Assembly: GCF_022533585.1 (NCBI RefSeq) | Contig: NZ_CP092827.1 | Coordinates: 1,838,001 to 1,902,000 of the forward strand | From: Pseudomonas sp. LS.1a | Lineage (GTDB): Bacteria; Pseudomonadota; Gammaproteobacteria; Pseudomonadales; Pseudomonadaceae | Direction: 5' to 3' | DNA length: 64,000 nucleotides | Shown here: positions 51,267 to 62,264 of the stretch, in pieces | Layout of the letters: each line of letters opens with the position of its first letter | Position numbering within the stretch: the stretch's first letter is position 1 | Made by a program: the position numbers and the translations under genes | The notes under the pieces: generated by a model | What the model was told of the DNA's origin: nothing | The model's input: the letters and a program-made list of their open reading frames with translations, nothing else | Databases searched by the model: none

Positions 51267-52942
51267 GGCTGCACCTGTACGTCGAGCGAGGTGGGGCCAG
51301 GAACCGGCCGGGCAGCCATCACGGCTTCGATATAGGCGTCGGGGGCCTGCAGGCTGGCGGCGGTGTCCTGGGTGTAGCGCAGCAGCGGTTCGGCCTTGAG
51401 GCTGAGGATGATGCACAGGCTTAGCAGGATGACGATGGGCAGGCATTCATAGCGGCGCAGCACCGGCGACGGGCGCTCCTCCGGCTTCCAGAAACGCTGG
51501 ATGCCGACGCGGCCGAAGGCGATCAGCGAGGCCATGCCAGAGAGGATCAACAGCGCCACCAGGCCCCAGCCTGCCGTGCCCAGCGGTTGCTCGGGAGGCA
51601 CGCCCAACCCCTGTGGGTTGAACAACGCGCTGATCAGGTTGAGCTTGCCGACAAAGCCGGACAGCGGCGGCATGCCGATGATCAGCAGGGCGCAGGCGAT
51701 GAAGCTGAGGCCGAGGAAGGCCATGGTCCACGGGATGATCTGGCCGATCACCACCTTTTGCTCATCGTCGAGGTTGATGCCCTTGGGCGGGTGCAGTGAC
51801 TCCAGCGGTGGCGGCATGGCGCCTTCTTCGTCCTCAAGTGGCGCTTCGTTGGCCGAACGCGAACGTTCGACCAACTCGGCGAGCAAGAACAGCGCGCACA
51901 GCGCCAGGGTCGAGTTGACCAGGTAGAACAGGGCCGCACCGGTCAGCGCCGACTGAGCAAAACCGACGGCGCCGAGCAGGGTACCGGCCGAGACCAGGAT
52001 GCTGAGGGCAGCCATGCGCTCCAGGCGCTGCGCGGCCAGGATCGATACCGCCGCCACCGCCAGGGTGACCAGGCCACCGTACACCAGCCATTCACCACCG
52101 AAATGCGCCGAGGCCCCGGCCTGCCCGGAGAACAGCAGTGTCCACAGGCGCAGCACCGCATACAGGCCGACCTTGGTCATGATGGCGAACAGTGCCGCCA
52201 CCGGCGCGCTGGCCGAGGCATAGGCCGGCACCAGCCAGAAGTTCAACGGCCAGATGCCGGCCTTGACCAGGAAGGCCATGGCCAGGATCGCCGCGCCAGC
52301 GTGCAACAGGCCACGGTCGGCCTCCGGTACCAGCGGAATCTTCAGGGCCAGGTCGGCCATGTTCAGGGTGCCGGTCACGCCATACAGCATCGCTGCGCCG
52401 ACCAGGAACAGCGACGAGGCGAACAGGTTGATGGCAATGTAGTGCAGGCCGGCACGCACCCTGGCGCGGCCCGAGCCATGCAGCAGCAGGCCATAGGAAG
52501 CGGCCAGCAGCACTTCGAAGAACACGAACAGGTTGAACAGGTCGGCGGTGAGGAAGGCGCCGTACAGGCCCATCAACTGGATCTGGAACAGCGCGTGGAA
52601 GCTGGCCCCGGCACCGTCCCAGCGGGCGCGGGCAAACAGCAGGGCGCTGAAACCGATGATGCCGGTGAGGGTCAGCAGCAGGGCCGACAGGTGGTCGACC
52701 ACCAGCACGATGCCGAACGGCGCTGGCCAGTTGCCCGGCAGGTAGACACCGATCGATTCCGCCTGGCCCTGGGTGCGCACCCACTGCAGCAGGCTGACCG
52801 CGATGGCCAGGCCGGCGAAGGTCGACAGCAGGTTCAGCCGGGCCTTGATCTGCCGGTGTTTCTCGCCCAGCAGCAACATCACTGCCGCCGTCACCAGCGG
52901 CAGCAGGATGGGCGCGATGATCAGTTGGCTCATGCCACTCAT
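51263..52942 (-). CDS. mrpD: cation/H+ antiporter subunit D
   Basis: MrpD, 559 residues, about 14 membrane helices, homologous to complex I subunits NuoM/N. Core motif FHALFQIQLMGLYGAFLTADLFNLFVFFEVLL includes the conserved Glu of the proton path, and AGAAILAMAFLVKAGIWPLNFWL carries the conserved Lys. A hydrophilic cytosolic loop (about 355-390, ERSRSANEAPLEDEEGAMPP) is longer than in many homologues. ATG overlaps the mrpC stop. Confidence 0.92.
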   Translation of the reverse strand: MSGMSQLIIAPILLPLVTAAVMLLLGEKHRQIKARLNLLSTFAGLAIAVSLLQWVRTQGQAESIGVYLPGNWPAPFGIVLVVDHLSALLLTLTGIIGFSALLFARARWDGAGASFHALFQIQLMGLYGAFLTADLFNLFVFFEVLLAASYGLLLHGSGRARVRAGLHYIAINLFASSLFLVGAAMLYGVTGTLNMADLALKIPLVPEADRGLLHAGAAILAMAFLVKAGIWPLNFWLVPAYASASAPVAALFAIMTKVGLYAVLRLWTLLFSGQAGASAHFGGEWLVYGGLVTLAVAAVSILAAQRLERMAALSILVSAGTLLGAVGFAQSALTGAALFYLVNSTLALCALFLLAELVERSRSANEAPLEDEEGAMPPPLESLHPPKGINLDDEQKVVIGQIIPWTMAFLGLSFIACALLIIGMPPLSGFVGKLNLISALFNPQGLGVPPEQPLGTAGWGLVALLILSGMASLIAFGRVGIQRFWKPEERPSPVLRRYECLPIVILLSLCIILSLKAEPLLRYTQDTAASLQAPDAYIEAVMAARPVPGPTSLDVQVQP

Positions 52943-53282
52943 TCGTCACGCTCCCGGCCATCCACGTGGTCGGTACCGGTCAGGCCGCGCGATGCCAGCA
53001 ACACCACCAGGAACAGCGCGGTCATGGCGAAGCTGATGACGATGGCGGTGAGCACCAGGGCCTGCGGCAGCGGGTCGGTATAGTGCAGCAGGTCCTGTGG
53101 CACGCCGTCCTTGATGATCGGTTCCTTGCCGATGAACAGGCTACCCATGCTGAAGATGAACAGGTTGACCCCGTACGACAGCAGGCACAGGCCCATGATC
53201 ACCTGATAGGTTCGCGGGCGCAGGATCAGCCACACCCCCGAGGCGGCCAGGACGCCGATGGCAACTGCAATCACTTCTTCCA

Positions 53283-53283
<1 letters not shown>
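52939..53283 (-). CDS. mrpC: cation/H+ antiporter subunit C
   Basis: MrpC of 114 residues, three membrane helices, NuoK-like. Segment VIMGLCLLSYGVNLFIFSMG and the C-terminal ALVLTAIVISFAMTALFLVVLL match MnhC/NuoK, including the conserved ALVLTAIVI. Start shares one base with the mrpA stop (TGATG). Confidence 0.92.
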
Positions 53284-56198
<2,915 letters not shown>

Positions 56199-56348
56199 AG
56201 CGTTCTATTCTGGAGAAGTTTGCAAAGAATCATACGTGTCGAGGGGGTGATCACCAACACGCAAGCTGTCGCAGAATCCTACAAACAGGCTGTGACAAGC
56301 TGTTTTTTTATAACAGTTTTTTACAAAGCATAGCCGCAGTTGGCGGCT

Positions 56349-57299
56349 TTACAGGCCGGCCTGGCGTTCGCCTTCATCCTGCACTTCTGGTGTTTCGGTC
56401 GCTTCGCGCGGGCGGCGCACCTTGAGTTCGCTGACCACCACCGCGATCACGATCAGCAAGCCACCGAGCAGTGCCACGCCCGGCAAGCGCTCACCGGCGA
56501 TGCGCCCGACGATCCCGGCCCACACCGGTTCACCGGCATAGATGAGGGTGGCGCGGGTGGGCGAGACCGACTTCTGCGCCCAGTTCATTGCCACCTGGAT
56601 CACCGCGCTCATGGCGCCCAGGCCCACGGCGCTGGCCAGCAGCAGCCAGGAAAAGTCGGGCAGGCGCTCCTGGGTCGGCACGATCATCAGGAACGCCAGC
56701 AGCGAGGCGGTTGCCAGTTGCACCACGGTGACCCGGCGCACATCGACCTGGCCGGCGTAGCGGCTGATCAGGATGATTTCGCCGGCGATGGCCACGGCGC
56801 TGACCAGGGTCACCAACTCGCCCTCGCTGAAGTGCAGGCTGCCGCCCTCCGGCCCGGCCAGCAGCATCAGGCCGATGAACGCCAGGCCGATACCGATACT
56901 GGGCATCAGGCCGGGGCGCCGGCCCAGTACCAGCCACTGCAACAGCGGCACGAACGGCACGTACAGTGCGGTGATGAACGCCGACTGGCTGCTGCTGATG
57001 GTTTGCAGGCCCATGGTCTGCAGGCCGTAGCCGAGCATGATCGACACGCCGATCAGCATGCCGGCTTTCAGCTCGGTGAAGGTCAGCCCTGGCAGCGCCC
57101 GCGCCGAGACCACACCAACGAACAGGGCGGCTGCAGCGAAGCGCAGGCCGACGAAGAACATCGGGCCGCTGACGGTCATCACGTTATGCACCAGCAGGAA
57201 GGTGCCGCCCCACAGCATGGTGATGAAAACCAGTACAAGTTCGGCCTTGCTCAGGCGAAAGGTAATGGCAGGGGTCGGCTTGCTGCTGGGCTGGTTCAT
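56349..57299 (-). CDS. EamA/DMT family permease
   Basis: Membrane protein of 316 residues with ten hydrophobic segments in two EamA repeats. First repeat: ELVLVFITMLWGGTFLLVHN, and the second begins near residue 165. Members export amino acids or other metabolites. ATG at 57299 gives MNQPSSKPTPAITFRLSKAE; an upstream extension overlaps the divergent regulator. Its divergent XRE-cupin neighbour probably controls it. Substrate unknown. Confidence 0.87.
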   Translation of the reverse strand: MNQPSSKPTPAITFRLSKAELVLVFITMLWGGTFLLVHNVMTVSGPMFFVGLRFAAAALFVGVVSARALPGLTFTELKAGMLIGVSIMLGYGLQTMGLQTISSSQSAFITALYVPFVPLLQWLVLGRRPGLMPSIGIGLAFIGLMLLAGPEGGSLHFSEGELVTLVSAVAIAGEIILISRYAGQVDVRRVTVVQLATASLLAFLMIVPTQERLPDFSWLLLASAVGLGAMSAVIQVAMNWAQKSVSPTRATLIYAGEPVWAGIVGRIAGERLPGVALLGGLLIVIAVVVSELKVRRPREATETPEVQDEGERQAGL

Positions 57300-57345
57300 G
57301 GTCTTGCGCACTCGAAGGGGGCGGCGCACAATCGCCGCAAAGTGG

Positions 57346-57392
57346 GCAGTATACTGCGCAATATCGACCAGTGAGCAATATAGTGCACAATG
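57346..57392. promoter_or_regulatory. possible operator of the XRE-cupin/EamA pair
   Basis: The divergent gap contains AGTATACT and three near-repeats GCGCAATAT, GAGCAATAT and TGCACAAT spaced over 40 bases, overlapping the regulator's start. Spaced repeats next to a helix-turn-helix gene are typical of an autoregulatory site. By eye only. Confidence 0.35.
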
Positions 57393-57946
57393 ATTCCTCG
57401 CACCGGGCATCGGTGCTGCAACATGTCAGCTTCAATGTACGCAGCCTGCGCAACGCTGCGGGCATGAGCCAGACGGCGCTGGCCGAACGCTCCGGGGTCA
57501 GCCGGCGCATGCTGGTGGCGATCGAAGCGGGCGAAAGGAATGTCAGCCTGACCACCCTTGACCTGATTGCCGAAGCCTTGGGCGTGGCTTTCAGTACCCT
57601 GATCCAGGCGCCTGACCAGCGCGACCCCGGGCGTATCGAAGAGCTGGCCTGGGCCGGTGAGCACCCGCAGAGCCGGGCGGTGCTGCTGGGCAGCAGTGTG
57701 GCGCGACGCGAGGTGGAGCTGTGGGAGTGGACGTTGGCGCCAGGCGAGTGCTATTCCAGCGAGGCTGATGCCGAAGGCTGGAGCGAGCAGATCTACGTAG
57801 CGCAAGGGCAACTGACGCTGATTATCGAAGGGGCCGAGCATCGCCTGCAGGTCGGGCAGTTCCATGTGTTTCCCAGCAATTGCCGATATGCGTATCGCAA
57901 CGATGGGGCGGAGGCGGTGCGGTTTGTGCGCAATGTGGTGATTTGA
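57371..57946 (+). CDS. XRE-family regulator with cupin domain
   Basis: Protein of about 191 residues. Helix-turn-helix near the N-terminus (VRSLRNAAGMSQTALAERSG, RRMLVAIEAGERNVSLTTLD) and a C-terminal cupin (about 110-190; GWSEQIYVAQGQLTLIIEG, HVFPSNCRYAYRN). The GTG at 57371 is used; GTG 57383 and 57413 are possible and no good ribosome site separates them. Divergent from the EamA permease; such pairs often sense an amino acid or small metabolite. Confidence 0.83.
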   Translation: MSNIVHNDSSHRASVLQHVSFNVRSLRNAAGMSQTALAERSGVSRRMLVAIEAGERNVSLTTLDLIAEALGVAFSTLIQAPDQRDPGRIEELAWAGEHPQSRAVLLGSSVARREVELWEWTLAPGECYSSEADAEGWSEQIYVAQGQLTLIIEGAEHRLQVGQFHVFPSNCRYAYRNDGAEAVRFVRNVVI

Positions 57947-57958
57947 GGTAGCCGGTTT

Positions 57959-58080
57959 TGGGGCTGCTGCGCAGCCCATCGCGACGCAAGGCCGCTCCCA
58001 CAGGTGCCGCGCAAATCTGATGTCTGGCACGGTACCTGTGGGAGCGGCCTTGCGTCGCGATGGGGCGCGTAGCGGCCCCA
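57959..58080. repeat. REP pair with extended arms
   Basis: GGGGCTGCTGCGCAGCCCATCGCGACGCAAGGCC on the left mirrors the right side (GGCCTTGCGTCGCGATGGGGC) with the REP cores GCCGCTCCCACAGG and CCTGTGGGAGCGGC inside. Arms of about 45 bases. Between the convergent XRE-cupin and isochorismatase genes. Confidence 0.8.
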
Positions 58081-58091
58081 AATTCCACTGA

Positions 58092-58640
58092 TCAGCTATT
58101 CAGCAACTCATCGGTCCTGACCACCTTGGCATAGGCAAACGCCAACGCTGCCATCACTGAATCATGCACCTGCGCCGCCGGCACCCGCTTGCCATCGAAC
58201 TCCAGTGGCAGGGTGGCACAGGCATCGTGCGCCACGGTCACGTCATAACCCAGGTCGGCCGCGGCGCGGGTGGCGGCGTCAACGCACATGTGGCTCATGC
58301 TGCCGACGATGGTCAGGGCTTCGACGCCATGCCGGTCCAGCGTGTGCTCAAGGTCTGTGCCGAGGAAGGCGTTGACCTTGTGCTTGAGGACCACTGGCTC
58401 GCCCGCCACCGGCTCGACCTTGGCGTGGATGGCCGCACCCTGCGAGCCTGGCGCGAAGAACGGCGCATCGGCGCTGTCGAACTCATGGCGCACATGCACT
58501 ACCAGATCGCCCCTTTGACGCGCCGCCGCCAGCAGGCGGGCGGCATTGTCAGCCGCCTGCTCGGCGCCATCGAGGGTCCATTTGCCGCCCGGGAAGTAGT
58601 CGTTCTGGATGTCGATGATGATCAGCGCCTGCTTGCTCAT
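58092..58640 (-). CDS. isochorismatase-like cysteine hydrolase
   Basis: Protein of 182 residues. The triad of the family is visible: Asp in LIIIDIQNDYF, Lys in VVLKHKVNAFLGTD and Cys in VGSMSHMCVDAATRAAADLG. Such hydrolases act on amides such as nicotinamide, carbamoyl sarcosine or related compounds. AGGAGG precedes the ATG at 58640. Divergent from a GlxA-type regulator, probably its regulator. The substrate cannot be told from sequence. Confidence 0.88.
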   Translation of the reverse strand: MSKQALIIIDIQNDYFPGGKWTLDGAEQAADNAARLLAAARQRGDLVVHVRHEFDSADAPFFAPGSQGAAIHAKVEPVAGEPVVLKHKVNAFLGTDLEHTLDRHGVEALTIVGSMSHMCVDAATRAAADLGYDVTVAHDACATLPLEFDGKRVPAAQVHDSVMAALAFAYAKVVRTDELLNS

Positions 58641-58722
58641 GCTGCCTCCTGTGGCAGTGGTCGTTGGATGACGTTAGTTATAGGCTGTGCGCACTGACCT
58701 GAGGATTGGCGCGAACGACACT

Positions 58723-59706
58723 ATGCGGGCAAAAACTGACAACCCTGCCAGACTGGACATCGGCCTGCTGCTGTACCCCGGTGCGCAACGTGCTGCCGTG
58801 CATGGGCTGGCCGACCTGTTCCTGGTGGCCAACCGGGTGGCTGCCGAACTGGGGGCCATCGAGTTGCCAGCGGTGCGTATCAGCTTCTGGCAGGCAGACG
58901 AGGCGGGGCAGTTGCAGCCTGCCCCAGAGAGCCCACCTGCCGTCGCGTCCGAGCTGCGGGTACTGATCATTCCGCCGAGCCTGGAGTCGGCACCCCAGGG
59001 TGAGCTGCTTGAGCGCCATCGCGCGTCGTTGTGCCAGTTGCACGGGCACGGAACGGTGCTGGCATCGGTGTGCATCGGGGTGTTCTTCATCGCCGCCAGT
59101 GGCCTGCTCGACGGGCGCCCGGCCTGTACCCACTGGAACTACGTGCATTCGCTTGCCCAGCGTTTTCCCCGCGTGCGGGTCGAGGCCCAGCAACCGTTGC
59201 TGGACGATGGAGACATCGTCACCTCGGCCGGGTTGATGGCCTGGACCGAGCTGGGCTTGCGCTTGCTGGAGCGCTTCATGGGGGCGACGGTGGCGCGGGA
59301 AACTGCCCGCTACCTGGCGGTCGATCCGGTCGCGGCGCCGCTGCCCGGTGCCGTGTTCAACCCGCGCCTGGACCATGGCGATGAGGCTGTGCTGAAAGTG
59401 CAGCACTGGTTGCAGGGCAACGGAGGGCAGGATGCCGACCTGGCCAGCATGGCCGCATGCGCGGGGCTGGAGGAACGCACCTTCCTGCGGCGTTTTCGTG
59501 CTGCCACGGGGCTACGGCCGACCGAGTACTGCCAGCAGGTGAGGGTGGGGCGGGCGTGCCGCTTGCTGGAGTTTACCCGGCGCAATGTCGAGCAGATTGC
59601 CTGGGGCGTCGGTTACCAGGACCCGGGTGCGTTTCGCAAGGTGTTTCAGCGCATCACCGGTCTGACCCCGAGTGATTACCGGCGGCGCTTCGCGGTATCG
59701 GGTTAG
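58723..59706 (+). CDS. GlxA-type AraC regulator (DJ-1/PfpI domain)
   Basis: Protein of 327 residues. The N-terminal DJ-1/PfpI domain (about 10-180) shows LASVCIGVFFIAASGLLDGRPACTHWN, with the nucleophile elbow Cys in SVCIG. The C-terminal AraC domain carries LEERTFLRRFRAATGLRPTEY and VEQIAWGVGYQDPGAFRKVF. ATG 58723 gives MRAKTDNPARLDIGLLLYPG. It lies 82 bases from the divergent isochorismatase-like gene, a very common pair in which it acts as regulator. Confidence 0.88.
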   Translation: MRAKTDNPARLDIGLLLYPGAQRAAVHGLADLFLVANRVAAELGAIELPAVRISFWQADEAGQLQPAPESPPAVASELRVLIIPPSLESAPQGELLERHRASLCQLHGHGTVLASVCIGVFFIAASGLLDGRPACTHWNYVHSLAQRFPRVRVEAQQPLLDDGDIVTSAGLMAWTELGLRLLERFMGATVARETARYLAVDPVAAPLPGAVFNPRLDHGDEAVLKVQHWLQGNGGQDADLASMAACAGLEERTFLRRFRAATGLRPTEYCQQVRVGRACRLLEFTRRNVEQIAWGVGYQDPGAFRKVFQRITGLTPSDYRRRFAVSG

Positions 59707-59738
59707 GGCGCGAGGGGCGTTCCCGGGGTGGAAACCAC

Positions 59739-59769
59739 TTGACCTTGACATAACTTGAGGTTTTACCCT
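59739..59769 (+). promoter_or_regulatory. MerR/SoxR-type promoter of the ABM gene
   Basis: A -35 TTGACC (59739-59744) and a -10 TACCCT (59764-59769) are separated by 19 bases, the stretched spacer that MerR-family activators untwist. Within it CCTTGACATAACTTGAGG (59743-59760) matches 14 of 18 positions of the SoxR box CCTCAAGTTAACTTGAGG; the right half is perfect. Confidence 0.65.
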
Positions 59770-59812
59770 GCTCGGCGTCGCGCTGCATGCGTCCGTCGCC
59801 AGGAGACCTTTC

Positions 59813-60169
59813 ATGACGGCAACATCTCATCCCCTGTGGTTTACCCAGATGATCGAATATGAAGTGCCCGGCAGGTGCCAGCAGGCGTTGGCTCAGGCGC
59901 TGGTGGCGCGCAGCGAAGAGCTGGCCGCGCGCTGCGAAGGCCTGCTGGGTGTCAGCATCCAGGCCAGTGATGATGGCAGCCGGGTGCTGCAGTACCTGCA
60001 ATGGCAGTCCCGCCAGGCGTGGGCGGCGGCGGCGGTGCTTTTCGTCGAGGAGCCGTTCCTTGAACTGCTTGGCCAGCATCAGGCGCGTAGCGTCAACTTT
60101 GCCGCCTACCAGACCCTGCGCAGCCTGGTACGTGGCGCCGATGGCAGCCTGCTTTGCCAGGTGGGTTAG
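59813..60169 (+). CDS. antibiotic biosynthesis monooxygenase (ABM) domain protein
   Basis: Protein of 118 residues with the ABM ferredoxin-like fold pattern: FTQMIEYEVPGRCQQALAQA, SIQASDDGSRVLQYLQW, EEPFLELLGQHQARSVNFAA. ABM enzymes oxidise quinones or other aromatic compounds without cofactor. ATG at 59813 follows CAGGAGACC. A SoxR-type promoter precedes it; an ABM-like gene (PA2274) is a known SoxR target in P. aeruginosa, so induction by redox-cycling compounds is likely here too. Confidence 0.8.
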   Translation: MTATSHPLWFTQMIEYEVPGRCQQALAQALVARSEELAARCEGLLGVSIQASDDGSRVLQYLQWQSRQAWAAAAVLFVEEPFLELLGQHQARSVNFAAYQTLRSLVRGADGSLLCQVG

Positions 60170-60171
60170 CC

Positions 60172-60942
60172 TCAGGCATACCAGGGCGCGTAGTGCGGGT
60201 AACGGTCCAGGCGCGCGCCAATGACCATTTCGCTGACCCATGCCGCCAGGATCGAGCTGTAGGCTTTCTGGCTCTCTTCGCTGGACAACGCGTGGTCGGC
60301 ACCGTCGACGATGCGGTGGGTGAGCGAATGGGCACTGACGAATGCCGAGCGGTAGCTCATCAGCGTGCTGTGCGGCACGTAGTCGTCTTGCTCGGACTCT
60401 ACCAGCAGTACATCACCACCGAACTCGGCACAGGCCGCCAGTGCGCGGTTGTCCCCCGGGCCGAGCGGGCGCTGGCGGTAGGCGTTCAGCCGTTGCCGGT
60501 CGAGGGTTTGCTTGGGGAGGTTCCATTCGTCGTCCCAGTACATGGCGGGTACCCGCAAGGCCAGCCATCTGACCGGCCGCTCGCGGGTCAGCAGGGTGGC
60601 CAGGTAGCCGCCATAACTGCTGCCGATGATGGCGATGGCACTGGGGTCGACGACCGGGTGGCTCACCAGCCGGTCGTAGGCCACCAGCAGGTCGGTCAGA
60701 TTCTGTTCGCGTGTCACCGTCAGCCGTTGGCTTTCGGTTTTTTCGTGGCCGCGCAGGTCGAAGGTCATGCACACGCAGCCCAGCCCGGTGATATGCCGGG
60801 CACGGGCCAGGTCGCGTTGCTGGCTGCCACCCCAGCCGTGGACGAAGAGGATGCCCGGCATCTTGCTGCCAGGGCTGACCAAGGTGCCGACGATGCTGTC
60901 ATCCTCGACCTGCAGTTCAACGGTTTCACTCTGAATGGTCAT
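60172..60942 (-). CDS. alpha/beta hydrolase
   Basis: Protein of 256 residues with the serine hydrolase fold: ILFVHGWGGSQ (oxyanion region), nucleophile in AIIGSSYGGYLATLL (G-S-S-Y-G), acid in VESEQDDYVPH, and the catalytic His in VDGADHALS. It resembles dienelactone-hydrolase or prolyl-oligopeptidase-like small hydrolases; there is no signal peptide. ATG at 60942 lies inside the end of the DUF3182 gene (17-base overlap), so the pair is translationally coupled. Substrate unknown. Confidence 0.85.
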   Translation of the reverse strand: MTIQSETVELQVEDDSIVGTLVSPGSKMPGILFVHGWGGSQQRDLARARHITGLGCVCMTFDLRGHEKTESQRLTVTREQNLTDLLVAYDRLVSHPVVDPSAIAIIGSSYGGYLATLLTRERPVRWLALRVPAMYWDDEWNLPKQTLDRQRLNAYRQRPLGPGDNRALAACAEFGGDVLLVESEQDDYVPHSTLMSYRSAFVSAHSLTHRIVDGADHALSSEESQKAYSSILAAWVSEMVIGARLDRYPHYAPWYA

Positions 60943-62038
60943 GTTCGCGAATCCGCGCAAATTTGCTGAGTTGTCCCAGTTCACTGTCGTTTCCTTGGTA
61001 AAAGAGGGTGGCGTCAGCGGGCAGTTCGGGGGTGCCGAACACTTCATGGGTGGAGGCACGCACCCGTTGCAATGCCGGGTCATCGGCAAACGCCTGCAAG
61101 GCCAGCAGCTCGGCACTGCTGGCGCCGCCCAGGCGCCAGGATTGTTCGAGTACGCCGCTGCGCAGGCGACCCAGAGGGTTCATGCCGCGGGCGATGTCGT
61201 AGTTGCGTCGTGAGGCGATGAAGCCGGGGAAGTGCTGTTCGGCGGCCTGTTCGTAGGCCATCGCCTGGTTGATGGCCAGGCGCAGCGGCTCGTCCAGCGG
61301 CAGTTGCAGCAGTGCCTGGTAGTCACCGCGTACTACCACCAGGTCGGAGCCGCCGTACACTTGCGTGCCCTGATGGTCACGGGTCAGTTGCTGGGTGCCG
61401 TGATAGCTGCAGGTCAGGCCGGCGACGCGTACCTGGCCGACGCTGAAGGTTTGCACCTCGCTCAGGTCTTCTTCGAGCACCAGCCCCCATAGCGCAAGGT
61501 CCTGGTCATCCATGCGGGCCAGCAGTGGTTCCAGTTCATCCACCGTGGTGATGACCTGTTGCCCGCGGCCTGCACAGGCCAGTACCGGCTTGATCCGCAA
61601 CGGGCCGTCCGCCAGCAACAGCTGTGCGGCGGTGCGCGCATCGGCCTTGCTGAACACGGTGTAGCCGCGTAGCAGGGCGTCGCTGGCTTGCCGGGCGAAG
61701 GCATCGGTCCAGCCCGGCGGAAAACTGGCTCCGGCCGGCAGCGGGTGGGAGATTGCCTTGGTCGCCATGTAGGGGTGTGCGACCAGCCCGCCGAACAGGT
61801 CTTGCTCGCTGCAGATGCCCAGGGCGGCATGGCGCTTGGGATCGACCAGGGTTTCGGTAGGCAGGTAGTAGTAGCCATCGGCGGCGCCCGGAGGCTGGCT
61901 GGGTTGCACGTGCGGGCAGCCCAGCAGGCGGGCCAGGCCATCGGCAAGCTTCAGATGCACGGCATGCTCGTGGTCAGGGGTGTGCGCGCGGGTGTCGAGC
62001 AGCACCACGCCGCTTTTAGGGGCGCAGGCATTGGGCAT
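60926..62038 (-). CDS. DUF3182 family protein
   Basis: Protein of 370 residues in DUF3182. Visible segments: GVVLLDTRAHTPDHEHAVHL at the start, ASFPPGWTDAFARQASDAL, RIKPVLACAGRGQQVI, LVLEEDLSEVQTFSVGQVRV. The last pieces resemble an ATP-grasp fold (K-P-x-x-x-x-G-R-G and a later LEEDL), but this is a weak similarity. Found next to an alpha/beta hydrolase in an overlapping pair; function unknown. Confidence 0.8.
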   Translation of the reverse strand: MPNACAPKSGVVLLDTRAHTPDHEHAVHLKLADGLARLLGCPHVQPSQPPGAADGYYYLPTETLVDPKRHAALGICSEQDLFGGLVAHPYMATKAISHPLPAGASFPPGWTDAFARQASDALLRGYTVFSKADARTAAQLLLADGPLRIKPVLACAGRGQQVITTVDELEPLLARMDDQDLALWGLVLEEDLSEVQTFSVGQVRVAGLTCSYHGTQQLTRDHQGTQVYGGSDLVVVRGDYQALLQLPLDEPLRLAINQAMAYEQAAEQHFPGFIASRRNYDIARGMNPLGRLRSGVLEQSWRLGGASSAELLALQAFADDPALQRVRASTHEVFGTPELPADATLFYQGNDSELGQLSKFARIREHDHSE

Positions 62039-62264
62039 GGTCTTTTGCCTGTGTGTAATGAATGTACTGTGTGTGAAGCCCGTGCTTTGGGGAAGTTCAG
62101 CGGAACTTGATCGGTGGTCCTGGCCATGCTGTAGGAAATGTCTGTTTTACGCAGGGCGTGGCGGGCAATGCATGCCGAGTGGCGGTCGCCACGATTGCAG
62201 GGCTTGGGCGGCTGTTCCATTATCGGCACACTGGATCAACCGTGATGTAGCCGCAGGAGAGCGC

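Noticed and set aside
56275..56330. Terminator between the EamA and mrpA genes
   Set aside because: The hairpin with T-run (ACAG...CTGTTTTTTT) points along the plus strand, while both genes run on the minus strand, so its role is unclear.
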